A stretch of 35,662 nt of DNA from Actinomycetes bacterium. GTDB lineage: Bacteria; Actinomycetota; Acidimicrobiia; Acidimicrobiales; Acidimicrobiaceae. Of this stretch, positions 27,524 through 35,662 are shown one piece after another (positions within the stretch are counted from its first letter, which is position 1; every line of letters starts with the position of its first letter). The position numbers were made by a program, and so were the translations under genes. The stretch is from the NCBI GenBank assembly GCA_021795585.1, contig JAJYPE010000003.1, forward strand, positions 1-35,662, in the 5' to 3' direction. The notes below the pieces were generated by a model, which was given only the letters and a program-made list of their open reading frames with translations, was not told where the DNA came from and searched no databases.

Positions 27524-27540
27524 GTACCGATATTCGGAAC
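27524..27540. promoter_or_regulatory. Operator-like palindrome copy 2 (GTACCGATATTCGGAAC)
   Basis: Palindromic core CCGA-TAT-TCGG; 125 bp from copy 1. Confidence 0.5.
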
Positions 27541-27580
27541 ATAGACCCGGCTTCGAGACGGCGGGCGATCGGAGGCAACC

Positions 27581-28984
27581 ATGAGCGGAGAGGGAAGGGC
27601 GGGCGCCGAAAGGGACAGTCTGAGGCCCGATCTGGTGGTTGCAGGGGCGGGCGGCGGCCTAGCCGGCGCATTGCGAGCAGCCGAGCTGGGTCTTCGGGTG
27701 TTGGTTGTCGAAGCCAGCCAACACTACGCACACGGGAATAACACCTCGATGTCGACCGCCATGGTTCCCGGCGCGGGCAGCCGGTGGCAGAAAGAGGCGG
27801 GAATCGACGACTCCCCGGAAATCTTCCTGGCCGACGTGATGGCGAAGACCAAGGGCAACGCCGACCCAGCCGTGTCCCGCGCACTCACGGGGGTGGGGGC
27901 ACGCCTGGTCGCGTGGCTTGCAGACTACGTAGGCCTCCCGATGGAGCTTGCAACCGACATCCCCTACCCGGGTCACACCAACTTTCGCTGCCATACGGTC
28001 CCGGGACGCAGCGGCACAAAAATGCTGGCCGGTCTGATTGCGAAAGCCGAGGCTGATCCGAAGATCGACATCCTCGCTCCGGCGCGGCTAGTTGATGCGC
28101 GGCCCACCCGCGAAGGCTTGGCGGCCCTGATCGAGTTCCCCGACGGCGCTCAAGAGGCCATCGAGTGCGGGTCACTTCTCCTCGCCACCAACGGATTCGG
28201 GGCCAACCGGGAGTTGGTGGAGCGCTACATCCCGGAGATAGCGGAAGCGACCTACCATGGGAGCGCAGAGTCCAGGGGCGACGGACTACGCATCGGACTG
28301 GGGCTCGGGGCGGATGCAGACTGCCTCGACGCCTACCAGGGCCATGCAGCGCTCGCCGTGCCGTACGCAACACTTTTAGGTTGGGCGACCATGATGCACG
28401 GTGGCATCCTCGTGAACTCCGAGGCAAGGCGCTTCGGGAATGAGTCACGCGGGTACTCCGAATACGCGGCAGAAGTGCTGGCGCAGCCGGGCGGCACGGC
28501 AATCGCCATAATCGACGAATACGTCTTTGAAAAGTGCCAGCCCTTCGACGACTTCCGCGCCACAGTCGAGGCCGGCGCGCTCCGGTGGGCAAACAACGTC
28601 GAGGAGCTCGCGGAGCTTTTCGGACTGGACGGAGCCAGGCTTTCCGCGACCCTGGCCGAAGCTCGGGCCTGCTCGGAAAACGGGACTGAGGACGGTTTCG
28701 GCCGCAGCTGGTGGCCGCACACCCTTAACGGCCGGCTAGGCGGCGTCCGGGTCACGGGCGCGCTTTTCCACACCCAAGGTGGTCTCCGTGTCGACGAGCA
28801 TGCAGCTGTCCTTCGCGAGGACGGCACTCGCGTCGAGCATCTCTACGCCTCCGGCGGCGCAGCGGTAGGCATGTCGGGGCACGGTGCGTCCGGATATTTG
28901 GCCGGCAACGGCCTGCTGCCTGCCCTTGGACTCGCCTTCCTCGCAGCAGAAGAGGTGGCGCGACTGGCGGGGAGGGTATCGTGA
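27581..28984 (+). CDS. FAD-dependent oxidoreductase (fumarate reductase/succinate dehydrogenase flavoprotein-like)
   Basis: DLVVAGAGGGLAGALRAAELGLRVLVVEAS; C-terminal GGLRVDEHAAVLREDGTRVEHLYASGGAAVGMSGHGASGYLAGNGLLPALGLAFLAAEEVAR. Confidence 0.92.
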   Translation: MSGEGRAGAERDSLRPDLVVAGAGGGLAGALRAAELGLRVLVVEASQHYAHGNNTSMSTAMVPGAGSRWQKEAGIDDSPEIFLADVMAKTKGNADPAVSRALTGVGARLVAWLADYVGLPMELATDIPYPGHTNFRCHTVPGRSGTKMLAGLIAKAEADPKIDILAPARLVDARPTREGLAALIEFPDGAQEAIECGSLLLATNGFGANRELVERYIPEIAEATYHGSAESRGDGLRIGLGLGADADCLDAYQGHAALAVPYATLLGWATMMHGGILVNSEARRFGNESRGYSEYAAEVLAQPGGTAIAIIDEYVFEKCQPFDDFRATVEAGALRWANNVEELAELFGLDGARLSATLAEARACSENGTEDGFGRSWWPHTLNGRLGGVRVTGALFHTQGGLRVDEHAAVLREDGTRVEHLYASGGAAVGMSGHGASGYLAGNGLLPALGLAFLAAEEVARLAGRVS

Positions 28985-29904
28985 GCGCCGAGGTGCCACA
29001 GCATCCCGAGGCGGGGCGATACCGCTCTATGCTCTTCGTGCCTGCCACCAGCGAAGAGAAGCTCGCCAAGATCGCCGGCTTCGGAGCGCTCCCCTGCATC
29101 ATCGACCTTGAGGACTCCGTTGCCATCGCACTCAAGGACTCCGCGCGCGCCATCGCCGCTACCCACATTGCCGCCATGGGCGGTTCTGAGTGCCTCTGGG
29201 TCAGGATCAATGCCCTGTCCTCCGTTTGGGGGCAAGCGGACATCGCAGCCGTTGCGCTCCCAGGGCTGGAAGGACTCGTCGTTCCCAAGGTCGAGGAAGC
29301 CGACCAGCTCATGCACATAGACCAGCTGCTCCGCTCAGCCGAGCATGAGCACGGGATGGAGCTGGGAACCGTCAAGGTGATGGCGACCATCGAGACTGTT
29401 CGGGGACTGGCCAACGCCCGTGCCGTCGCGGCGGTCGGCGGACGGCTGGAGCGGTTGGGTTTCGGGGCCGGTGACTACTCCCGCGACCTGGGCCTCGAAT
29501 GGCCGGATCCTGACGGCCTCTCACCGACACTCGAGGCGGCCAAGATAGAGCTGGTCATCGCCTCTCGGCTGGCCGGACTACTTCCCCCCGACGACGGCTC
29601 CTACCCCCGCTATCGCGACCCCGAGGGTCTGCGGGCCGAGGCGCTGCACGCCAAGCGGCTGGGTTTCGGGGGCAAGCATGCCATCCATCCCGCCCAGATT
29701 CCCGTCATCGAAGAAGTCTTCCAACCCGGGGCCGAGGCGCTGGAACGTGCACGCCGAATAGTTGCCGCCTTCGAGGAGGCCGAGTCCGACGGCCGCGCTG
29801 CGGTCGGCCTCGACGGAGTGCTCATCGACTACCCGGTCGTCTACCGCGCCATGGAGCTGCTTGGCATCCGGCGGCCCCCCGGAACGAAAGGCGGACCAGA
29901 GTGA
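28981..29904 (+). CDS. HpcH/HpaI / CitE-like CoA-ester lyase
   Basis: YRSMLFVPATSEEKLAKIAGFGALPCIIDLEDSVA, LWVRINALSS, VPKVEEADQL, GFGGKHAIHPAQIPVIEEVFQP. GTGA overlap with upstream gene. Confidence 0.93.
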   Translation: MSAEVPQHPEAGRYRSMLFVPATSEEKLAKIAGFGALPCIIDLEDSVAIALKDSARAIAATHIAAMGGSECLWVRINALSSVWGQADIAAVALPGLEGLVVPKVEEADQLMHIDQLLRSAEHEHGMELGTVKVMATIETVRGLANARAVAAVGGRLERLGFGAGDYSRDLGLEWPDPDGLSPTLEAAKIELVIASRLAGLLPPDDGSYPRYRDPEGLRAEALHAKRLGFGGKHAIHPAQIPVIEEVFQPGAEALERARRIVAAFEEAESDGRAAVGLDGVLIDYPVVYRAMELLGIRRPPGTKGGPE

Positions 29905-30623
29905 TCGAGCGCCGGCCGCCGTCGTCCCTGTGGGAGCATTTCCTCAGTCCCGAGGAGAACGAGCGGGTCACCCGCAGCGGCTTCGCAAGGCGTGCAGGCG
30001 CGGGCGCCAGGCCGGCGCTCCTTGTCATCGACGTGCAGAAGTACATGGTCGGGTCAGCCGAACTCGGAGACGAGGAGCTGGCCGTATACCCTTCCTCGTG
30101 CGGCGCGGCCGGACGCCTGGCCCTCGAGCCGACGGGAGCCCTGCTCGGCGCCGCACGGCGTGCAGGGGTTCCGGTCGTCTACACGAAGTTTGAGCTGGCC
30201 ACGGATGGTAGCGATGCCGGCGTCTACGCGCGAAAGCGTACCCTCCTGCCCATCGAAGGATGGTGCCTGGAAGGCAGTCTCGGCGCGGAGATAGCCGACG
30301 AGGTCGCGCCGCAGAAGGGCGACCTCATACTGGTGAAGAAGAAGCCCTCGGCCTTCGCGGGCACCCACTTGCTGCAGTTGCTCATCGACCGCGGGGTCGA
30401 CACCGTGATAGTAACCGGTGGCTCTACCTCGAATTGCGTCCGCGCAACAGTCGTGGATGCTGTCTCGCTGAACTTCCGCGCGCTGATCCCGGCCGACTGC
30501 GTGTTCGACCGCTTCGCGGCCTCCCATGCCATCTCACTCTTCGATCTGGACCGCCAATACGGAGACGTCATGTGGTCGGAAGACGTTGCCGCATACCTGC
30601 AGGGCATCGGGGACATACCATGA
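29901..30623 (+). CDS. Isochorismatase-family cysteine hydrolase (N-carbamoylsarcosine amidase-like)
   Basis: ALLVIDVQKYMVG, VVYTKFEL, KKKPSAFAGTHLLQLLIDRGVDTVIVTGGSTSNCVRATVVDAVSLNFRALIPADCVFDR. GTGA overlap with upstream gene. Confidence 0.92.
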   Translation: MIERRPPSSLWEHFLSPEENERVTRSGFARRAGAGARPALLVIDVQKYMVGSAELGDEELAVYPSSCGAAGRLALEPTGALLGAARRAGVPVVYTKFELATDGSDAGVYARKRTLLPIEGWCLEGSLGAEIADEVAPQKGDLILVKKKPSAFAGTHLLQLLIDRGVDTVIVTGGSTSNCVRATVVDAVSLNFRALIPADCVFDRFAASHAISLFDLDRQYGDVMWSEDVAAYLQGIGDIP

Positions 30624-31516
30624 TGGAGCCTCGCGACCTTGTGGGCTATGCCCCGGGGCAGCCGCAGGGTTCCTGGCCGAACGGCGCGTTCCTCGCGCTC
30701 AACATCGCGTTGAATGTCGAGGAGGGATCGGAGCGCTCACCCCTTGAAGGCGACTCCGCCAACGAAGGGCTTTCGGAGGTGCCTCGCACCCTGTCTCCTG
30801 GGGTACGCGACCTCGCCACCGAGTCGGTCTACGAGTACGGCAGCCGTGTCGGTGCGCTCAGGCTCCTGCGCCTTTTCGACCGTATTGGCGTCGAAATCAC
30901 CGTCTTCGCCGCTGCCCAAGCCCTGGAGCGCAACGCTCCGGTGGCGGAGGCGATCGCGCTCTCCCCCCACGAAGTTTGTGCACACGGATACCGCTGGACG
31001 GAAGCCTGGACCATGGACGGCGAACAGGAAAGAGAGGCGATCGCCCGCGCCGTGGCAAGCATCGAGGCAAGCGTAGGAAAGCGGCCAGTTGGCTGGTACA
31101 GCCGCTGGATGCGCTCCGAGCGCACCCGCAGGCTGCTCGTGGAGGAGGGGGGCTTCATTTATGATTCCGACGCCTACAACGATGACACGCCATACTACGT
31201 AAAGGTCGGCTCGGCCGATCACCTGGTGGTGCCCTACTCCTTGACGTACAACGACGCGCAGTACTCGTACGGTCATCTGGCCAGCCCCTCGGACTTCACC
31301 GACCTCACCGTACGCGCGGCCTCGTACATGCTCGCCGAGGATGACGGGGTCCCCCGCCTCCTCTCCATCGGCCTGCATCCTCGCCTCTCGGGACAACCTG
31401 GGCGTGCTTCGGCCGTGGAGGAGACCGTCGATCGGATCTTGGGACTCGGCAATGTCTGGATCGCCACAAGGCGGCAGATCGCCGAGTTCTGGCTGAGAGA
31501 GCATCCGCCAAAGTAG
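30620..31516 (+). CDS. Polysaccharide-deacetylase-fold hydrolase (PuuE allantoinase-like)
   Basis: Within the 30260-31516 ORF; starts ATGA overlapping the isochorismatase stop. LALNIALNVEEGSE, EYGSRVGALRLLRLFDRIGVEITVFAAAQALERNAPVAEAI, HEVCAHGYRW, SIGLHPRLSGQPGR. Confidence 0.88.
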   Translation: MMEPRDLVGYAPGQPQGSWPNGAFLALNIALNVEEGSERSPLEGDSANEGLSEVPRTLSPGVRDLATESVYEYGSRVGALRLLRLFDRIGVEITVFAAAQALERNAPVAEAIALSPHEVCAHGYRWTEAWTMDGEQEREAIARAVASIEASVGKRPVGWYSRWMRSERTRRLLVEEGGFIYDSDAYNDDTPYYVKVGSADHLVVPYSLTYNDAQYSYGHLASPSDFTDLTVRAASYMLAEDDGVPRLLSIGLHPRLSGQPGRASAVEETVDRILGLGNVWIATRRQIAEFWLREHPPK

Positions 31517-31525
31517 CCACTTGGC

Positions 31526-32275
31526 TCAGTAGACCGGAACAGCCCTTCCGTCAAGATCCACCAGCACTCGACCCCCCAGGGGGCGTGCAAGGCGCACATC
31601 GACTGCGCGCTGGGCCGCGGCGAGCGTGACCCAGCCCGTCCGAGGTCCGATCCAGCGTTCGATCGGAACGACGGCGACGGCGCAATCCGATTCGAACGCG
31701 TTCGCACTCTCGTACGCCGCCAAACTGCTCGGCCAGCTCGTGAAGCGGAAGGTGAGGTTCATACCGTCCCCTGAGACACTGCTCGGAAGCGCGAACTGAT
31801 GCGGTCCACGGCTCGGCAACGGCACCTCCCACGGAGGCTCCCAGCAATCACGTCGGGCGGAACGGGTCATGACTGCAACGGGGCCCAGCGCGCCCTCCAC
31901 ATCCAGGATCCATGCCGGCAGGGCACGCTTTCCTCGGTCGGTCATGAAATCGGCTTGGCCGAGGGTAGCCGCCCTGAGCGCCAGGACGTGGCCGTGGTCA
32001 GGAGCGGAGCGTTCCCCGCTCGAGTCCTTCAGCAGCTCGTAAGCCTCAGAAGGCACACCTTCGGCAGGCTTGATATCGCCGCGTTCGAAGGCGAGCTTGG
32101 ACTCCCCATCCTGAAATCCATGCCCGGTAATCACCATCGGCCCCACCAGCACCACGGGCCGAGGCGAAGCCTCCGCCGGGAAGGCGCTCCATCGTTGAAG
32201 GGCCTCCAAAGCGGTACGGCGCTGATCGGGCAGGTTCTTGCTGTCGCCGCCTCGCTCTGGAACTTGATTCATCAT
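31526..32275 (-). CDS. Hypothetical protein
   Basis: Start placed at the double ATG (MMNQVPERGG...); upstream extension of the ORF is non-protein-like. No family recognised. Confidence 0.6.
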   Translation of the reverse strand: MMNQVPERGGDSKNLPDQRRTALEALQRWSAFPAEASPRPVVLVGPMVITGHGFQDGESKLAFERGDIKPAEGVPSEAYELLKDSSGERSAPDHGHVLALRAATLGQADFMTDRGKRALPAWILDVEGALGPVAVMTRSARRDCWEPPWEVPLPSRGPHQFALPSSVSGDGMNLTFRFTSWPSSLAAYESANAFESDCAVAVVPIERWIGPRTGWVTLAAAQRAVDVRLARPLGGRVLVDLDGRAVPVY

Positions 32276-32408
32276 CCCTTGCCTAGCACAAGGTCGGGAC
32301 CGTAACGACCCCGACCGACCCAGGGCTTCCCGACCCGCTCGCCGCGGACCCGTACCGTTGGTTCTTGCCATCTTTAAAGTTCTGCCATCCACGGGCCGAC
32401 CTAGGGGT

Positions 32409-33614
32409 GTGGAAATCGACCTGGTCATCGTCACCGACGAGCAGACATCCAGCAGCGACTTCGTCCGCCTCGCCCAATTGGCCGCCGGAGCGGGAAAACT
32501 GCTGGCATCGGTCGATTGCGTTTCGTTGGACGAGCGCTCCGCCACCCTTTGGGCGGCGGTTCGAGAATCCCATTTCCTCGCCGGCCGGGTTCGCAGTTCG
32601 GCAGCCGGGGCCGCCGGAGCCGACGAGGCCCTCTCCAGGGCGGTCGAGGGAGGCAGCGGTCGAATCATTGCCGTATCCGAGCTGCACGATACGGACTTGT
32701 GGCGCCTCCTGCTTGCGGCGAGCGCGGCACGGGAAAACGATGTCATCTCGCTCGGCGCCTTCCCCGTGGAGGGCAGAGGCGGAATCGGCCTCGTGATACC
32801 ACGGACAAAATGGTCACTGCCAGACTCGAGCATTGCAGCCCGCGAAGCTCGGGCGCTTATCGAAACGCTCGGTGGACACCTTTTAGGCTTGGCGCCGGCC
32901 GCGACCTACCCTGAGCTCACCAAGATCTGGGTCGTAGGCGCGCGTCCCGACCATACGATCTACGCCGAGATGCAGCCAGGCAGTCCACCGGTGCTGACCG
33001 TCGTGGTTCCCACCCTCGACGCGGCCTCCGGCCGGTGCGGCCGGCTCCTGGCATCGCTGCGGCAAAACACCTGCGTCCCCTATCAAGTCGTCCTGGTGGA
33101 CAACGGCAACGCGCCCCAGGGGTATACGGCGCCGGTCAACACGGCGCTTCTCGCAGCCCAAACCGAGTACGTGGCCGCCATCAACGACGACGTCGAAGTG
33201 CAGGACGGATGGTGGGAGCCGCTGCAAGCAGCTCTTGACGCGGGCCACGCCCTTGCCTTCCCCGAAACCGTCGGAAACGACCGGCCACCCTATTTCGCCT
33301 GGTGCTTCGCCATGAGGCGGGCCACGGTGGAAGCTCTGTCACGCCCCAGGGGGGACTTCTTCGACCCCACCTTTTCGGTCTGGTATCAGGACACCGACCT
33401 CTTCCTGCGACTGAAGGCCCTCGGCGAGACACCACACCATGTTCCGGCGAGCAGGATCTCGCATACGGAATCGGCAACCATAGCGACCGATGACCCGGTT
33501 CTCAAGCCTTGGATACGGCAGCAAATCGAGATTGACCGAGCCCGATTCGTCGAGAAGTGGGGGGAAGGAATCCTTCCCGAGAACCGCGTGGCGGGAGCGT
33601 CCGGCGGTCAATAA
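32409..33614 (+). CDS. Glycosyltransferase family 2-like protein
   Basis: Central GT2-like core VLTVVVPTLDAASGRCGRLLASLRQNTCVPYQVVLVDNGN...EYVAAINDDVEVQDGWWEPLQ...WYQDTDLFLRLKALGE. GTG start (VEIDLVIV). Confidence 0.8.
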   Translation: MEIDLVIVTDEQTSSSDFVRLAQLAAGAGKLLASVDCVSLDERSATLWAAVRESHFLAGRVRSSAAGAAGADEALSRAVEGGSGRIIAVSELHDTDLWRLLLAASAARENDVISLGAFPVEGRGGIGLVIPRTKWSLPDSSIAAREARALIETLGGHLLGLAPAATYPELTKIWVVGARPDHTIYAEMQPGSPPVLTVVVPTLDAASGRCGRLLASLRQNTCVPYQVVLVDNGNAPQGYTAPVNTALLAAQTEYVAAINDDVEVQDGWWEPLQAALDAGHALAFPETVGNDRPPYFAWCFAMRRATVEALSRPRGDFFDPTFSVWYQDTDLFLRLKALGETPHHVPASRISHTESATIATDDPVLKPWIRQQIEIDRARFVEKWGEGILPENRVAGASGGQ

Positions 33615-33684
33615 GTAACTGTGCGATACGGCACGGATCCGGGCGAGCGGTCCGGAGAAGTGACATCCCAGGAGAGACCTACCA

Positions 33685-34329
33685 ATGTTTGCCTTCGGAA
33701 TATGCATAGGCAATGAATTGAAGTACGAGAGATATGCGCGCCAAGGAATGGAGGGCGTCATCGAGCCCGGCGACTTGGTGGTCGAGTTGCGCAATCAGCT
33801 CTCGATACACGCGGCGTACAACAAGGTTCTCGGCGCTGCGCGGGATCTCACAGGTTTGCAGGCCGTGATCTTGCTCCACGAAGACCTCGAAATCTCCGAT
33901 CGTCACTTCCGGGACAAGGTTGTGCTCGCCTTCCAAGACCCCGAAGTTGGTGTGCTGGGGGCGGTCGGAGCCATAAAGGTCACCTCTTTGGCCTGGTGGG
34001 AGGGTGAACTGCGAGGCGCTTTGAACGAATCGCGGGGGCGCGTGGAGGGCGATCAAAGGGTTGGCGAGGTCGAGACGGTCGACGGATCGCTCTTGTGCCT
34101 ATCCCCTTGGGTGTCCCGGAACCTGCAATTCGATGAAGGCTACGGGGGCTTTCACGGCTACGACCTCGACCTCTGTTTTTCAGTCCAAGCCAACGGAAAG
34201 AAGGTCGTGGTAGACGTCCTCGAGCTATTCCACCACACCAGGGGAGGATACGGGGACGTGGAATCCTTCACCCGGAGCGACGAGTACTTCCGCCGCAAAT
34301 GGATTCCGGCGGGGGGGCGGCACACCTAG
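33685..34329 (+). CDS. GT2/StrF-like glycosyltransferase domain protein
   Basis: SIHAAYNKVLGAARDLTGLQAVILLHEDLEISDRHFRDKVVLAFQDPEVGVLGAVG...FDEGYGGFHGYDLDLCFSVQANGKKVVV. Confidence 0.75.
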   Translation: MFAFGICIGNELKYERYARQGMEGVIEPGDLVVELRNQLSIHAAYNKVLGAARDLTGLQAVILLHEDLEISDRHFRDKVVLAFQDPEVGVLGAVGAIKVTSLAWWEGELRGALNESRGRVEGDQRVGEVETVDGSLLCLSPWVSRNLQFDEGYGGFHGYDLDLCFSVQANGKKVVVDVLELFHHTRGGYGDVESFTRSDEYFRRKWIPAGGRHT

Positions 34330-34390
34330 CGTGATGGGCTCACGCCCCATGGGCTCTCGGCACACGGTGCCGGCGGAGCGGCCGAACGGG

Positions 34391-35605
34391 TCAGGCGGCG
34401 CAGGCGCCCGTCGATACTTGAGCGGTCGAATTCTGTGCTGCGACTATCTCCTGGTTGACTGCCGGCATCGCGAGCGCGAAGCCGACATCCGGGTTGGTCG
34501 TGGAGCGCGAGAAGACCACGCCTATGACGTTCCCTTTCAGATCGACGAGAGGACCGCCGGAGTTGCCTGGGCGGACGATGGCGGCGATCTCATAGACCAG
34601 CCGGGTGGTGACGCCCTGGTTGTAGATATCGCGCCCTTGGGCCTCGAAGGTGTCCATAACGCCGGCCGAGCTAGAGGTGAGAGGCCCACCGCCCGGATAC
34701 CCCAGCACGACCCCCATCTCCCCCCGGGTCTTCACGGCGGTGTCCACGGTGAGTGGCTTCTCGCTCATCCCGCTCGCCTTCAGGATGGCGATGTCGAGTT
34801 CGGGATTGAAGAGGACGACGGTGGCTGGGTGTTGACCCGATGAATCGAAGATCGAGATGTTGTGGGTCCCCGCCACGACGTGGGCGTTGGTGACAACCTC
34901 GCCCGGGGCGACGACAAATCCCGAGCCCTCTTGGATCTGGCCGCATCCGATGCCCTCGATCTTCACGACGCTTCCCGCCACCTTGGAGACCACTGCGGCC
35001 ACCTGCGCGGCTGAAGGCAGCGGAACCGGACCGGAGATGCTGGGAGGCAAGCTGGCGAACACCGAGGGGAAGCCCTGTGAGCTTATGAAGCTCTCGACCC
35101 GGGAGAAGACAGCCGGTGTTGGTGGCATCACCTTCGACAGAGTCTTCACGATCCTCGAGCTCGCAACCTGGGAGGAGAAGCCGGCCAGGGGCAGATTCGC
35201 GACTATGGAGCCGATCAGCCAGACGACCAGCAGCGTCGCCACCACCGCGACCACGCTACCGACACCTGAGTCGACTCCACCAAGTTGATACCTGGTCAGC
35301 TTGGCGCCAAAACGGTTGCCGACCTGCCGGCCCAGGCCCCCGATCAGCGAGGCTGCTCCGAAAACCACGAAGAGCAGGACGACGGTGCGCCAAAAGGAGG
35401 TTGCCGGAATCAGCGAAGCGATCTTCGGTGCGATTAGCGCACCCAGGAACATGCCGATCCAGAAGCCACCGTAGGAGCCCAGTTGGACCGCAGCGCCAAG
35501 TTGAGCGCCGCGAACGGCGGCGTAGCCGACCCCAACGAGTATCAGGAGGTCGACCCAGTTGAACCCGGCAATGATAGCAGCGGCAATGAGGTGTAGTTCA
35601 GTCAA
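34391..35605 (-). CDS. marP: MarP-family membrane serine protease (CvpA-like TM domain plus trypsin-like protease)
   Basis: N-terminal TM region (WVDLLILVGVGYAAVRGAQLGA); protease motifs TNAHVVAG (His), NPELDIAILK (Asp), RPGNSGGPLVD (Ser). Confidence 0.88.
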   Translation of the reverse strand: MTELHLIAAAIIAGFNWVDLLILVGVGYAAVRGAQLGAAVQLGSYGGFWIGMFLGALIAPKIASLIPATSFWRTVVLLFVVFGAASLIGGLGRQVGNRFGAKLTRYQLGGVDSGVGSVVAVVATLLVVWLIGSIVANLPLAGFSSQVASSRIVKTLSKVMPPTPAVFSRVESFISSQGFPSVFASLPPSISGPVPLPSAAQVAAVVSKVAGSVVKIEGIGCGQIQEGSGFVVAPGEVVTNAHVVAGTHNISIFDSSGQHPATVVLFNPELDIAILKASGMSEKPLTVDTAVKTRGEMGVVLGYPGGGPLTSSSAGVMDTFEAQGRDIYNQGVTTRLVYEIAAIVRPGNSGGPLVDLKGNVIGVVFSRSTTNPDVGFALAMPAVNQEIVAAQNSTAQVSTGACAA

Positions 35606-35662
35606 GCCTGCACCCTGGGCTGGGAGTCTCTCTTGGGCGGCACGTCGATCATTCTACGGGAG

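Noticed and set aside
1-35662. tRNA/rRNA genes, insertion sequences, prophage or CRISPR arrays
   Set aside because: None seen by eye: no recognisable tRNA T-loop context, transposase, phage structural protein or spaced direct-repeat array.

Overview
A high-GC, actinobacteria-like chromosomal window, almost fully coding except for about 1.15 kb near the left end. (1) 1-531 is the C-terminal UTRA part of a GntR-family regulator cut by the window edge. (2) About 540-1650 has no credible protein gene. It is packed with perfect or near-perfect hairpins and is my best candidate for an undescribed large structured non-coding RNA (plus strand favoured). (3) 1.7-4.9 kb holds methylmalonyl/ethylmalonyl-CoA epimerase, crotonyl-CoA carboxylase/reductase (ccr) and a divergent thiolase, with a nested dyad in the shared promoter. 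(4) 4.9-12.6 kb is mostly housekeeping: dnaX (with a possible -1 frameshift site for a gamma-like product), recR, an MBL-fold hydrolase, an SPFH/NfeD pair, a secreted protein probably starting at CTG, and an ABC-F ATPase. (5) 12.7-31.5 kb is a catabolic gene cluster: cyclic-amidohydrolase, three MmgE/PrpD paralogues, a cyclase-family hydrolase, CaiB CoA-transferase, IclR regulator, ribose-type ABC transporter, Asp/Glu/hydantoin racemase-like protein, EthD-like protein, PNPOx-like protein, flavoprotein, CoA-ester lyase, isochorismatase-family hydrolase and a PuuE-like deacetylase. Several intergenic palindromes look like operators. (6) 31.5-35.6 kb holds a hypothetical protein, two GT2-like proteins and a MarP-type membrane serine protease. 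Family calls are by eye from the supplied translations; no searches or folding programs were run.
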